DNA from: JBCDCP01 sp039181495
Lineage (GTDB): Bacteria > Pseudomonadota > Alphaproteobacteria > Rhizobiales > Tepidamorphaceae
Assembly (NCBI GenBank): GCA_039181495.1
Contig: JBCDCP010000019.1
Coordinates: 1 to 30,221, forward strand
Length of the DNA stretch: 30,221 bases
Reading direction: 5' to 3'
The position numbers and the translations under genes are program-made. Within the stretch, counting starts at the first letter, position 1, and every line of letters begins with the position of its first letter. Shown in pieces: positions 7,250-15,912 of the stretch. The notes under the pieces are model-generated. The model saw only the letters and a list, made by a program, of their open reading frames with translations, was not told the origin of the DNA and ran no database searches.

Positions 7250-8173
7250 ATGACGAACAAGAAGAGTAAGGCAGAGCCGATCGGCGATGGGACGACCGAT
7301 CGCAAGACCGGTGCACGGACAGGGCCGACGGCGATCCCGCCAATGGTTCATACCGTGGACGAATTGCGCGCAGTTGTCCGCGCATGGAAGGCTGATGGTC
7401 TGACCGTCGGCATGGTGCCGACAATGGGTGCACTGCATGCTGGCCACCTGGCGCTGGTGACCGAGGCGCTTGAGCAGGCCGACCGGATCGTGGTGTCGAT
7501 CTTCGTCAACCCAACCCAATTCTCGCCGACCGAGGATTTCGCTCGGTATCCACGGACCGTCGATACCGATCTTGGCAAGCTTGCCACGGTCGGCGCCAAC
7601 CTCGCCTTCGTGCCCGAGATCCAGGAGATGTACTCCCAGGATTTCAACACCCGCATCCAGGTTGAGGGGCCAGCCGATGGTCTGGAAAGCGACAGCCGGC
7701 CCCATTTTTTTGGCGGCGTTGCGACCGTTGTGGCCAAACTGCTGCTGCAATGCCTCGCCGATGTCGCCGTGTTCGGCGAAAAAGACTACCAGCAACTCCT
7801 TGTCGTGCGGCGCATTGTCGAAGACCTCGATATCCCCTGCCGCATCCATGGCGCGCCAACAACGCGAGAGCCGGATGGTCTGGCCCTGTCGTCGCGCAAT
7901 GCGTATCTGTCGGCAGAACAGCGCCTGACGGCCCCCATCCTGTACCGAACGCTTATCGACACCGCGATCCACATTCGCGAAGGCTCATCAATAGCCTGGG
8001 CCCTGCGCGAAGCGCGCAGCGTCTTGTCAATCTCTGGTTTGAAGGTCGACTACATCGAAGCGCGCAATGCCAACACGCTGGCGCAGGTTCAGTCCCTTGA
8101 GGATGGCCCCATACGCCTGCTGGGAGCCGCATGGCTCGGAAAGACACGACTTATCGATAATATCGCTGTCTGA
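7250..8173 (+). CDS. panC: Pantothenate synthetase (pantoate--beta-alanine ligase)
   Basis: PanC joins pantoate and beta-alanine with ATP, the last step of vitamin B5 synthesis. All the family signatures are present: VPTMGALHAGHLALV (HIGH motif), VNPTQF, a KMSKS-equivalent DGLALSSRNAYLS, and FGEKDYQQLLVVRR. The ATG at 7250 has GGGG eight bases upstream and gives 307 residues. About 25 of these form a polar N-terminal extension (KKSKAEPIGDG...) before the usual start region VHTVDELRAVVRAW. ATG at 7343 would give a standard ~276-residue protein, and the frame is open back to 7100. Codon use from 7250 on looks coding. panB, the usual partner, is not in the window. Confidence 0.93.
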   Translation: MTNKKSKAEPIGDGTTDRKTGARTGPTAIPPMVHTVDELRAVVRAWKADGLTVGMVPTMGALHAGHLALVTEALEQADRIVVSIFVNPTQFSPTEDFARYPRTVDTDLGKLATVGANLAFVPEIQEMYSQDFNTRIQVEGPADGLESDSRPHFFGGVATVVAKLLLQCLADVAVFGEKDYQQLLVVRRIVEDLDIPCRIHGAPTTREPDGLALSSRNAYLSAEQRLTAPILYRTLIDTAIHIREGSSIAWALREARSVLSISGLKVDYIEARNANTLAQVQSLEDGPIRLLGAAWLGKTRLIDNIAV

Positions 8174-8188
8174 GCAGCCCGATGTCCG

Positions 8189-8623
8189 TCAGATCAGCCC
8201 GAGCTCCGAGAGTTCCTGTTCCATCTCGGGCGGCGGAAGATCGCTGCTTTCTGCCGACTTAAGGTCGGGCGGAGCGTCGCCGCCTTTGAGATAGCGCCAG
8301 CCCTGAAATGGACCACGCCGTCTGTTCCTGACCCGAATGATGACCGGCTCGAGGATGATCTTACAGCGGGTGATGCCATCCTCGCCCTCGACCGGCCGGA
8401 GATCTGCGATCCGCTGACGGCACTGGATCGACCCCTTGATGACCCAATAGAGCGATCCACCCTGGAGCAGCTTGTCGCGCTCCCGCGGCATCTGACGCGT
8501 GGTGTGAAACTGCTCGTAGCTACGGCCCTGGGACTCCGCGAGAGTGCGGCGCTGCGCAATCCAGCCCGCAAGATCGTCAACGGAGTCCGCTCCGACACAC
8601 AGTTTGATCAGATTCAACGGCAT
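8189..8623 (-). CDS. DUF1489 family protein
   Basis: The 144-residue product is recognised by PLNLIKLCVGADSVDDLAGW at the N-terminus, then LLQGGSLYWVIKGSIQCRQRI and RGPFQGWRYLKGGDAPPDL. These match the DUF1489 family, which I know mainly from Alphaproteobacteria and which has no established function. It has no signal peptide or membrane segment. The start at 8623 puts the conserved N-terminus in place; the ribosome site is weak (CAGG about 11 bases upstream). It follows mccA by 43 bases on the same strand and is probably at the end of that operon. Its stop lies 15 bases from the convergent panC stop. Confidence 0.85.
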   Translation of the reverse strand: MPLNLIKLCVGADSVDDLAGWIAQRRTLAESQGRSYEQFHTTRQMPRERDKLLQGGSLYWVIKGSIQCRQRIADLRPVEGEDGITRCKIILEPVIIRVRNRRRGPFQGWRYLKGGDAPPDLKSAESSDLPPPEMEQELSELGLI

Positions 8624-8666
8624 TGGCTTGAACCTGTGCCGGGTATCGGCATCGGTCAAGCACCGC

Positions 8667-10625
8667 TCAGTCGGCTTCTGCGTTTTCCTCAGCCGGCTCA
8701 AGCACAATGATAGCCTGCCCGGCCTCCACTGTAGTGCCTTCGGCGACCGGGACATCGATGACAAGGCCGTCGCCGGGCGCCTTGACCGGGTTCTCCATCT
8801 TCATGGCTTCGACCACCGCCAGGGTTTGGCCCGATTCGACGCGATCGCCTTGGGCGACATTGATCGCAGTCACCTTCCCATGCATCGGTGCACGCAACAC
8901 GCCATCCCCTGCCCCGTCTTCGGTTCCCTCGGCGGCGAAATGAAACGCTTCAATCCAGCGCTGGAACCCGTTCCAAAGAACCATCACACCGCGCCGAGCC
9001 GGATCACGCAGGATCACGGTGTCCGGGTCGGCCATGCCCTCGGCGGCCGCCGTAAGCGTCACCGGGTGGCCATCAACAGTGACCGTTCTCGCCACCTCTG
9101 GGCGCGGCATCAGCGCAAAACCACCTGAAGCACCAAAACCACCACCGGTGATCTCTTCGGCACCACTTACAGGATTACCTGCGCGCAAGACGGCGGATAC
9201 CGCCTGCGCCACCAATTGCTGTTCGCGCACCTCCAACAATTGATAGCTTGCCTCATCAAGCGTCGCCACGAAGCCGGTATCGACACCACCGGCCTGAAAG
9301 CCATCGCTGTCCAGCGCCGAAAGCAGGAAGGGAATGTTGGTCTTCGGGCCGGCAAGCCTCGTTGCCGCCGCGCCGGCTCGGGCACGCATCAGCGCATCCT
9401 TGCGGGTTGCACCATGGGCAATCAGTTTGGCGACCATCGAGTCGTAATGCGGTGATATGACATCACCGCGCCCGCCAAGGCCGGTATCGAAACGCAAGCT
9501 TTCACCTTGCGGGCAATCAAAGGCCAGCAACTGCCCATGTGATGGCAAGAAGCCGTTCTCGGTGTCCTCGGCGGTCAGCCGGAGCTCGATCGCGTGACCC
9601 GACAGGGAAATGGCGTCCTGGGTGATTGGCAGCTTGTTGCCCTGGGCCACAGCAATCTGCCAGGCGACTAGATCGAGCCCGGTGATCATCTCCGTCACTG
9701 GATGCTCGACCTGAAGCCGGGTGTTCATTTCGAGAAAATAGAAATCCGTCCCGTCATGCAGGGGTCCGGAACCATCGACAACGAACTCGACCGTTCCGGC
9801 ATTCCGGTAGTCAACGGCCTTTGCCGCCGCGACCGCAGCTTCGGTCAGCCGCGCACGCAGCCCCGTCGTCATACCCGGCGCAGGCGCTTCCTCAATGACT
9901 TTCTGATGCCGCCTCTGAACCGAGCAGTCCCGCTCAAACAGATGCACAACACTGCCGTGTGAATCGCCGAAGACCTGAACTTCGATGTGGCGCGGATTGA
10001 GGACGTATTTCTCGATCAACACCGCGCCATTGCCGAAAGCGCCTTCGGCCTCACGGACGGCAGACTGTAGCGCCTCATCGAAATCCTTGGCCTTGTCGAC
10101 CCGGCGCATGCCACGCCCGCCGCCGCCCGCCACGGCCTTGATCAATACCGGGTAGCCGATCTCATAGGCTTTGCGACGCAGGAACTCAGGGTCCTGTTTC
10201 TCACCGTGATAGCCGGGTACCACAGGCACGCCGGCGTCAATCATCAGCGCCTTTGCCTGATCCTTGGACCCCATGGCACGGATCGCGTCCGGTGTCGGCC
10301 CGACAAAGGTGATATCTGCATCGACGCAAGCCTGGGCAAACGCCGCATTTTCTGAGAGGAATCCGTAGCCTGGATGAATAGCACCCGCGCCTCGCTCCTT
10401 TGCCACCATGATGATGGCATCACCGTCGAGATAGGCCATCGGGCCGCGGTCAGACGGGATCGGCATGGCGTCATCGGCCATCCGCGTGTGCAGTGCTCCG
10501 GCATCGGGTTCGGCATAAACGGCCACGCTCCGCATCCCCAAATCGCGCAGCGTCCGTATGATGCGGCAGGCAATCTCGCCGCGATTGGCGATCAGGACGG
10601 TGTCAAAGGGCTTCACTGCGGCCAT
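8667..10625 (-). CDS. mccA: Biotin-containing alpha subunit of acyl-CoA carboxylase, probably methylcrotonyl-CoA carboxylase
   Basis: The alpha subunit carboxylates its own biotin with ATP and bicarbonate; the beta subunit then transfers the carboxyl group. The 652-residue product has the biotin carboxylase domain: FDTVLIANRGEIACRIIRT, IHPGYGFLSENAAFA, the ATP-grasp loop GGGGRGMR, HIEVQVFGDSHG, and FYFLEMNTRLQVEHPVTE. It ends in a biotinyl domain with EAMKMEN, where the biotinylated lysine is about residue 609. It starts six bases after the stop of the carboxyltransferase gene, so the two subunits are encoded as a unit. The MccB-like partner and the isovaleryl-CoA dehydrogenase 2.5 kb away favour the leucine pathway. 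Geranyl-CoA carboxylase is a less likely alternative. Confidence 0.9.
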   Translation of the reverse strand: MAAVKPFDTVLIANRGEIACRIIRTLRDLGMRSVAVYAEPDAGALHTRMADDAMPIPSDRGPMAYLDGDAIIMVAKERGAGAIHPGYGFLSENAAFAQACVDADITFVGPTPDAIRAMGSKDQAKALMIDAGVPVVPGYHGEKQDPEFLRRKAYEIGYPVLIKAVAGGGGRGMRRVDKAKDFDEALQSAVREAEGAFGNGAVLIEKYVLNPRHIEVQVFGDSHGSVVHLFERDCSVQRRHQKVIEEAPAPGMTTGLRARLTEAAVAAAKAVDYRNAGTVEFVVDGSGPLHDGTDFYFLEMNTRLQVEHPVTEMITGLDLVAWQIAVAQGNKLPITQDAISLSGHAIELRLTAEDTENGFLPSHGQLLAFDCPQGESLRFDTGLGGRGDVISPHYDSMVAKLIAHGATRKDALMRARAGAAATRLAGPKTNIPFLLSALDSDGFQAGGVDTGFVATLDEASYQLLEVREQQLVAQAVSAVLRAGNPVSGAEEITGGGFGASGGFALMPRPEVARTVTVDGHPVTLTAAAEGMADPDTVILRDPARRGVMVLWNGFQRWIEAFHFAAEGTEDGAGDGVLRAPMHGKVTAINVAQGDRVESGQTLAVVEAMKMENPVKAPGDGLVIDVPVAEGTTVEAGQAIIVLEPAEENAEAD

Positions 10626-10631
10626 TCCAAA

Positions 10632-12242
10632 TCACATCCGGAAGACGCCAAACCGGGTTTCCGGAACCGGAGCCTGCAAGCAGGCATGCAGGGCCAGTGA
10701 AAGGACATCACGGGTCTCCGAAGGCGCAATGATGCCGTCATCCCATAGCCGGGCCGTCGCGTAGTAAGGATGCCCTTCGGCCTCGAACTGTTCGCGGATC
10801 GGCGCCTTGAACGCCGTTTCCTCTTCAGGCGTCCACGGTTTGCCCTCGGCTTCGAGCGCATCGCCGCGGATCGTGGCGAGCACACTGGCCGCCTGTTCAC
10901 CACCCATCACCGAAATCCGCGCATTCGGCCAAGCGAACATGAAGCGAGGTTGATAGGCACGCCCGCACATCCCGTAATTGCCGGCCCCGAACGAGCCACC
11001 AACAATGACCGTGATCTTGGGCACTGCCGCGCAGGCCACCGCGGTGACGAGCTTGGCGCCGTCCTTGGCGATACCGCCCGACTCGTACTCGCGACCAACC
11101 ATGAAGCCGGTGATGTTCTGCAGGAACAGGATCGGTATTCGCCGCTGGCAACACAGCTCGACGAAATGACCGCCCTTGAGCGCAGACTCCGAATAGAGAA
11201 TGCCGTTATTGGCCAGAATGCCCACCGGAACGCCATCGATATGGGCAAAGCCGGTCACCAGAGTCTCGCCATAAAGCGGCTTGAATTCATGCATTTCAGA
11301 GCCATCGACCAGCCGGGCAATGACATCGCGGATATCGTACTGGACGGTCAGGCTTTCGGGCACGAGCCCATCAAGCTCGGACACGGGATAGAGCGGTGCT
11401 CGTGCCGTCTGCAACGCGACGCCGCTATCAGGCACGACGGGTAGACTACTCACAATGTCACGCGCCAATTCAAGCGCGTGTTCGTCATTCTGGGCTTTGT
11501 GGTCGGCGACACCAGAGGCGCGCGCATGCACATCCGCGCCACCGAGGTCCTCAGCCGAGACCTCCTCGCCGGTCGCGGCTTTCACGAGCGGCGGACCGCC
11601 CAGAAAAATCGTGCCCGTGCCCTCGACGATGATTGTTTCATCAGACATCGCCGGCACATAGGCGCCACCCGCCGTACAGGAGCCCATCACGACAGCAATC
11701 TGCGGGATGCGCATCGAGGACATCTGCGCCTGGTTGTAGAAGATACGGCCAAAATGGTCGCGGTCGGGGAAAACCTCCGTCTGATGCGGCAAGTTGGCGC
11801 CGCCTGAGTCGACGAGATAGATGCAGGGCAGACGGTTCTCGCGCGCAATCTCCTGTGCACGGAGATGCTTCTTGACCGTCATCGGGTAGTAGGTGCCGCC
11901 CTTCACCGTGGCATCATTGGCGACGATCATGCACAGCCGTCCGCAGACAGGCCCAATTCCCGCGACGACGCCGGCTGCATGAATGTCTTTGGAATAGAGG
12001 TCCAGCGCTGCGAGCGATCCGATTTCCAGGAACGGCGCACCAGGATCGATCAACCGCTCGATCCGTTCCCGCGCCAGCAGCTTGCCGCGGTCATGGTGCT
12101 TCTGGCGGGCACGTTCCGATCCGCCACCGGCTACCATTGCCCGCTTTTCGCGCAGGTCGGCCACAAGCGCCGCCATCGCCGCCGCACGGGCCTGATACTC
12201 AGAACTGCCGGCATCTGCCGGTGTACCCAGGATGGTGGCCAT
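10632..12242 (-). CDS. mccB: Methylcrotonyl-CoA carboxylase carboxyltransferase (beta) subunit
   Basis: This subunit moves the carboxyl group from biotin to 3-methylcrotonyl-CoA in leucine breakdown. At 536 residues it has the normal MccB length. It shows the crotonase-fold carboxyltransferase motifs in MCC-specific form: GGTYYPMTVKKHLRAQEIA, DSGGANLPHQTEVFPD, GRIFYNQAQMSS, VMGSCTAGGAYVPAMSDE, FLGGPPLVKAATGEEVSAED, and the C-terminal RLWDDGIIAPSETRDVL. The start is ATG at 12242 with GAGAAG just upstream. It is the first gene of an operon continuing into mccA and the DUF1489 gene. The upstream 180 bases are shared with a divergent DUF3253 gene. Geranyl-CoA carboxylase beta is the only close alternative. 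Confidence 0.92.
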   Translation of the reverse strand: MATILGTPADAGSSEYQARAAAMAALVADLREKRAMVAGGGSERARQKHHDRGKLLARERIERLIDPGAPFLEIGSLAALDLYSKDIHAAGVVAGIGPVCGRLCMIVANDATVKGGTYYPMTVKKHLRAQEIARENRLPCIYLVDSGGANLPHQTEVFPDRDHFGRIFYNQAQMSSMRIPQIAVVMGSCTAGGAYVPAMSDETIIVEGTGTIFLGGPPLVKAATGEEVSAEDLGGADVHARASGVADHKAQNDEHALELARDIVSSLPVVPDSGVALQTARAPLYPVSELDGLVPESLTVQYDIRDVIARLVDGSEMHEFKPLYGETLVTGFAHIDGVPVGILANNGILYSESALKGGHFVELCCQRRIPILFLQNITGFMVGREYESGGIAKDGAKLVTAVACAAVPKITVIVGGSFGAGNYGMCGRAYQPRFMFAWPNARISVMGGEQAASVLATIRGDALEAEGKPWTPEEETAFKAPIREQFEAEGHPYYATARLWDDGIIAPSETRDVLSLALHACLQAPVPETRFGVFRM

Positions 12243-12421
12243 TGCTTCTCAGTGCTGTCCAATTGAGCGCGCAAGATAGGCAGCGCTGTTACCCCAGACT
12301 GTTGCGGTGCACGAACCGTTTTCAGCCTGCAATACCGGACTGGTTGTACCTCGGGCGGAATTTACTAGGCTTGCTGTAGCGTGCAAGGGCGGCACACAAA
12401 GGGCACACAGGAGCGTTGCGC

Positions 12422-12700
12422 ATGACAGATGAGGATCCGGTCCACAAACGGGCGCATGACATCATTCTCGCACTCGCACTGGAGCGTGGACGTGACAAGA
12501 CGTTGTGTCCTTCAGAGGCCACCCGGGCACTAGCCGGCGCTCTGGACAGGGACGATTGGCAGAGCTTGTCGCCATTGATCCGCGAAGTTGCGACCGAGAT
12601 GATCGACGCCGGAAAGATCGTCATGCGCAAGAAGGGCGACATCACACCGCCCGCAGAGATGAAGGGCGCGTTTCGATTGGGACTCCCACCCGAGGAATGA
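12422..12700 (+). CDS. DUF3253 family protein
   Basis: The 92-residue protein matches the DUF3253 pattern: a helix with ILALALERGRDKTLCPSEATRALAG, then WQSLSPLIREVATEMIDAGKIVMRKKGD. It looks like a small winged-helix-like fold with a basic beta hairpin, which could bind nucleic acid, but no function is established. The start is the ATG at 12422, with GGAG about eight bases upstream; a TTG six bases earlier is less likely. It is transcribed divergently from mccB and ends 9 bases from the convergent YdcF-type gene. Confidence 0.82.
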   Translation: MTDEDPVHKRAHDIILALALERGRDKTLCPSEATRALAGALDRDDWQSLSPLIREVATEMIDAGKIVMRKKGDITPPAEMKGAFRLGLPPEE

Positions 12701-12709
12701 GCCGTCGGG

Positions 12710-13516
12710 CTATGGCGATGGCAACAGGCTCTCGGTCCGGCCGGTGATGAAATAGACAATCAGACCGACCCATTCCCGGGTTGCCAGATCGGTGCGCCGC
12801 AGCCCCTCCGAGGCAGCATAGAACCCCCTGCCCCAATCCTCCCGTCCGCGGGTGCGATAGTCGGTTGGCACCGCTTCAACTTGAAACCCTGCGGTCCGGA
12901 AACAGCCCATCGCGCGCGGCATGTGGAAGGCCGATGTCACCATGAGCCAGCGTTCGCCGGGCTGTGGATTGGCCGTCCTGCGTGAGAATCGGGCGTTCTC
13001 ATACGTGTCGCGCGACTGGTCCTCCAGTTCAAGACGGTTGGGATCGATACCCAGTCCCGCCAATAACTGCGCACCAACTTCCGCCTCATCCGCATCACGG
13101 AAGAACAGTCCACCAATGCCGCCAGACAGGATCAGTCTTGCCTCGGGGTGGGCGCGGGCCAGGGCAGCAAAGGTGGTCAGGCGGTCCCCGGCCTCATTCA
13201 GGGCCGGTGTGCCGCGGGCTGTGGTGACAATCGTCTCAAGTCCACCACCAAGCAGAATAATCCCGTCTACCGGGGCGCCACGGCCATCATTGGATAGCTG
13301 GTACTGAGGGAAGCGATCTTCCAGCGGCTGGATCAGGATGTTGCTAATCGGAGAAAACCCGAAGATCAGCACACCAATGGCCGACAAGATGATGGCATAG
13401 CCACCAAGACGCCGTGCTCCAACAAGCAGGAGCACAATCCCGAGCCCAAGTACGATTGCCATCGCATTGGAGGGTTGCACCACAAACCATATGATCTTTG
13501 CTAGGTAGAAGAACAT
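12710..13516 (-). CDS. YdcF family (DUF218) membrane protein
   Basis: The 268-residue product has two N-terminal membrane segments (about 4-28, FFYLAKIIWFVVQPSNAM..., and 33-55, GYAIILSAIGVLIFGFSP). A DUF218 domain follows: DGIILLGGGLE, ARLILSGGIGG, a conserved acidic ELEDQSRDTYENARFS, and WLMVTSAFHMPRAMGCFRTAGF. This is the SanA/YdcF/ElyC type, associated in other bacteria with envelope polysaccharide or undecaprenyl-phosphate metabolism. The exact role is not predictable here. I use the ATG at 13516, which starts just before the first membrane segment; the open frame extends to 13579. The upstream EamA gene is divergent, with a 47-base gap. Confidence 0.85.
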   Translation of the reverse strand: MFFYLAKIIWFVVQPSNAMAIVLGLGIVLLLVGARRLGGYAIILSAIGVLIFGFSPISNILIQPLEDRFPQYQLSNDGRGAPVDGIILLGGGLETIVTTARGTPALNEAGDRLTTFAALARAHPEARLILSGGIGGLFFRDADEAEVGAQLLAGLGIDPNRLELEDQSRDTYENARFSRRTANPQPGERWLMVTSAFHMPRAMGCFRTAGFQVEAVPTDYRTRGREDWGRGFYAASEGLRRTDLATREWVGLIVYFITGRTESLLPSP

Positions 13517-13563
13517 GACGCCAACGGGGCCTCTCCGCCTCAAATTGCAGCTGAGATTTATGC

Positions 13564-14496
13564 ATGGCAGCTGACCCAATCCGCAAGCCGACAGTGATGG
13601 ATGTGAGCCTGCTTGTGGGTCTCGCCGCCATTTGGGGATCGGCGTTTATGGGTATGAAGTTGAGCGTGCCTGAAACGGGGCCGGTCTGGCTGGTCGCCTT
13701 GCGCGCCAGCATCGGCTTTCTCGCGCTGCTGCCTTGGGCACTGTGGCGTGGCTGGGTCTGGCCTTCGGGTGCACGTGACTGGATGATCGTCGCCGGTCTT
13801 ACAACGCTCAATGTCGTGTTGCCATTCTTGCTACTGTCCTGGGCAACGCAGTATCTGCCCTCCTCGACGGCGGCACTTCTGATGGGTGCGGGGCCATTGC
13901 TGGGCCTCGTGGTAGCCCATATCTCCAGCACTGACGACCGGATGAATATCTGGAAATTTGTCGCCGTGGGGCTGGGCTTTGCAGGAATTTCGCTGGTGCT
14001 GGGCGCTGCGGCCTTTGCCGGCCTGCGCTCGGCGCTCCTGCCTCAGGCGGCCTGTGTTTTGGCCAGCGCCTGTTACGTGACATCGGGAATTCTGGTGCGC
14101 AATGCACCGGCCATACCGCCAACACGGCTGTCCGCGCTGGTGCTTGGCGTTGCAGCCGTGATCGTCACGCCAACTGCCTTGATCACACAGGGAGCGTTGC
14201 CGCCGCTTTCAGCCGATGCGTGGATGGCCGCGCTCTATTTAGGGCTGGTGCCGACAGGGGTCGCCTACATCCTGCGCTACTATCTGGTGCGCAAAGTCGG
14301 GCTGAGCTTCTTTTCTCACGTGGGCAACATGATCCCGCTGTTCGGGGTCTTCTTCGGTGTTGTTCTCTTGGGCGAGCGGCTGACGCCATCCGTCGCGGCC
14401 GCTGCCCTTCTCATCATCGCCGGGCTATTCGTTGCCCGCGCTGGCTCGAGAGCCAACAAGCAGCCTGTCAGCGCTGCGGCGCCGAGAACAGGCTGA
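13564..14496 (+). CDS. EamA/DMT-superfamily transporter
   Basis: This is a 310-residue inner-membrane protein with about ten hydrophobic segments. It has two EamA repeats: VGLAAIWGSAFMGMKLSVPETGPVW at the start of the first, and YLGLVPTGVAYILRYYLVRKVG, then NMIPLFGVFFGVVLLGERLTPS in the second. Members export amino acids, metabolites or drugs; the substrate cannot be told from the sequence. The C-terminus is a short Ala/Arg-rich tail. The start is ATG at 13564 with GAG eight bases upstream; ATG at 13597 would also leave the first segment intact. Its 3' end overlaps a small ORF on the other strand by 29 bases. Confidence 0.88.
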   Translation: MAADPIRKPTVMDVSLLVGLAAIWGSAFMGMKLSVPETGPVWLVALRASIGFLALLPWALWRGWVWPSGARDWMIVAGLTTLNVVLPFLLLSWATQYLPSSTAALLMGAGPLLGLVVAHISSTDDRMNIWKFVAVGLGFAGISLVLGAAAFAGLRSALLPQAACVLASACYVTSGILVRNAPAIPPTRLSALVLGVAAVIVTPTALITQGALPPLSADAWMAALYLGLVPTGVAYILRYYLVRKVGLSFFSHVGNMIPLFGVFFGVVLLGERLTPSVAAAALLIIAGLFVARAGSRANKQPVSAAAPRTG

Positions 14497-14647
14497 CCTG
14501 ATCACCGGGGATATCGTGCACCTTATCGGCCACGGAAGCGGTGGGCTGATCAAGACGGGCATCAAGCGCGGACCGGCCCACTGAAATGACCGACACTGCA
14601 CAAACGGCGGCAATCGCAATTGTCTTGGTGGCAGTCTGGATGTACAT
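14468..14647 (-). CDS. Small hypothetical protein with N-terminal hydrophobic segment
   Basis: This 59-residue ORF begins MYIQTATKTIAIAAVCAVSV, a short basic N-terminus followed by a hydrophobic run like a signal peptide or membrane anchor. A polar tail ends SLFSAPQR. The ATG is preceded by GGGGAG about eight bases upstream, a strong ribosome site. It lies 75 bases downstream of the isovaleryl-CoA dehydrogenase stop on the same strand and overlaps the convergent EamA gene by 29 bases. I recognise no family. The opposite-strand ORF covering the same place lacks a ribosome site, so I prefer this strand. Confidence 0.4.
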   Translation of the reverse strand: MYIQTATKTIAIAAVCAVSVISVGRSALDARLDQPTASVADKVHDIPGDQVSLFSAPQR

Positions 14648-14721
14648 GGCCCGCTCTCCCCGTCAGCGGAGAACACATGCATGCAAGATCCTAAGAAACC
14701 TCAAAGGAAAACCGGCTCAGT

Positions 14722-15894
14722 TTAAGCAGTCTGCTCAAACAGCTCCCGACCAATCAGCCAGCGGCGAATCTCGCTGGTGCCAGCGCCGATCTCATAGAGC
14801 TTGGCATCACGCAACAATCGTCCGGTTGGATACTCGTTGATATAGCCATTGCCGCCGAGGCTCTGGATCGCCTCCAGTGCCATCCAGGTTGCCGACTCGG
14901 CTGCATACAGTATGGCGCCCGCCGCATCTTTCCGGGTCGTCTCGCCCCGGTCACAGGCTTGGGCGACTGTATAAACGTAAGCCTTGGTCGCATTCATGCG
15001 GGTATACATGTCAGCGATCTTGCCCTGCATCAGCTGAAATGACCCGATCGCCGCACCAAACTGCTTCCGTTCATGGACGTAGGGCATCACCACATCCATG
15101 CAGGCCTGCATGATGCCAAGAGGCCCGGCGGCCAGCACGGCGCGCTCATAGTCGAGACCCGACATAAGAACATTGACCCCGCGACCCTCGCCGCCAAGGA
15201 CGTTCTCCTCGGGCACTTCGCAATCCTCGAAAACGAGTTCGCAGGTGTCCGATCCACGCATGCCAAGCTTGTCCAGCTTCTGAGCGGTCGAAAAACCCTT
15301 CATGCCCTTCTCGATCAGAAATGCGGTGATACCGCGCCGGCCGGCATCGGGATCGGTCTTGGCATAGACCACGAGCGTCTCCGCTTCAGGCCCGTTGGTG
15401 ATCCAGAACTTCGAGCCGTTCAGCACATAGCGGTCGCCGCGCTTGTCGGCCCTAGTGCGCATTGAAACGACATCGGAGCCCGAACCGGGCTCTGACATTG
15501 CCAGCGCACCGACATGCTCACCAGAGATCAGGTTCGGCAGAAAACGCCGCTTCTGTTCCTCGGTGCCGTTCAAGTTGATCTGGTTGACGCAAAGGTTGGA
15601 GTGCGCGCCATAGGACAGCCCGACGGATGCAGATGCGCGGCTGACCTCCTCCATGGCGATGCAATGCTCAAGATAGCCAAGGCCCGCCCCGCCATCTGCC
15701 TCGGGCACGGTGATGCCGTGCAAACCGAGCTTGCCGAGGTCTGGCCAAAGATGGCGCGGGAACTGGTTTGTCCGATCAATCTCCGCGGCAATCGGCGCGA
15801 TCTGCTCTGAGGCGAATGTGGCCACGCTGTCGCGGATCATCTCGGCGGTCTCGCCAAGACCGAAATTCATGCCCTGAAAACTGTTGGGGATCAT
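14722..15894 (-). CDS. ivd: Isovaleryl-CoA dehydrogenase
   Basis: This FAD enzyme oxidises isovaleryl-CoA to 3-methylcrotonyl-CoA, the step before methylcrotonyl-CoA carboxylase in leucine catabolism. The 390-residue product has the acyl-CoA dehydrogenase signatures ALAMSEPGSGSD, KFWITNGPEA and a C-terminal QSLGGNGYINEYPTGRLLRDA. The catalytic glutamate sits at residue 250 in GLDYERAVLAAGPLG. That mid-protein position, rather than near residue 370, is the hallmark of isovaleryl-CoA dehydrogenases. The start ATG has GAAGG about six bases upstream. A GNAT gene precedes it by 18 bases. The mcc genes on the same strand lie 2.5 kb further on. Confidence 0.93.
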   Translation of the reverse strand: MIPNSFQGMNFGLGETAEMIRDSVATFASEQIAPIAAEIDRTNQFPRHLWPDLGKLGLHGITVPEADGGAGLGYLEHCIAMEEVSRASASVGLSYGAHSNLCVNQINLNGTEEQKRRFLPNLISGEHVGALAMSEPGSGSDVVSMRTRADKRGDRYVLNGSKFWITNGPEAETLVVYAKTDPDAGRRGITAFLIEKGMKGFSTAQKLDKLGMRGSDTCELVFEDCEVPEENVLGGEGRGVNVLMSGLDYERAVLAAGPLGIMQACMDVVMPYVHERKQFGAAIGSFQLMQGKIADMYTRMNATKAYVYTVAQACDRGETTRKDAAGAILYAAESATWMALEAIQSLGGNGYINEYPTGRLLRDAKLYEIGAGTSEIRRWLIGRELFEQTA

Positions 15895-15912
15895 CGATAC
15901 CCTTCCCGAACG

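Noticed and set aside
14586..14840. Plus-strand ORF with hydrophobic start overlapping the ivd 3' end
   Set aside because: No ribosome site, and its second half is the antisense of isovaleryl-CoA dehydrogenase. The minus-strand ORF at 14468-14647 explains the hydrophobic stretch better.
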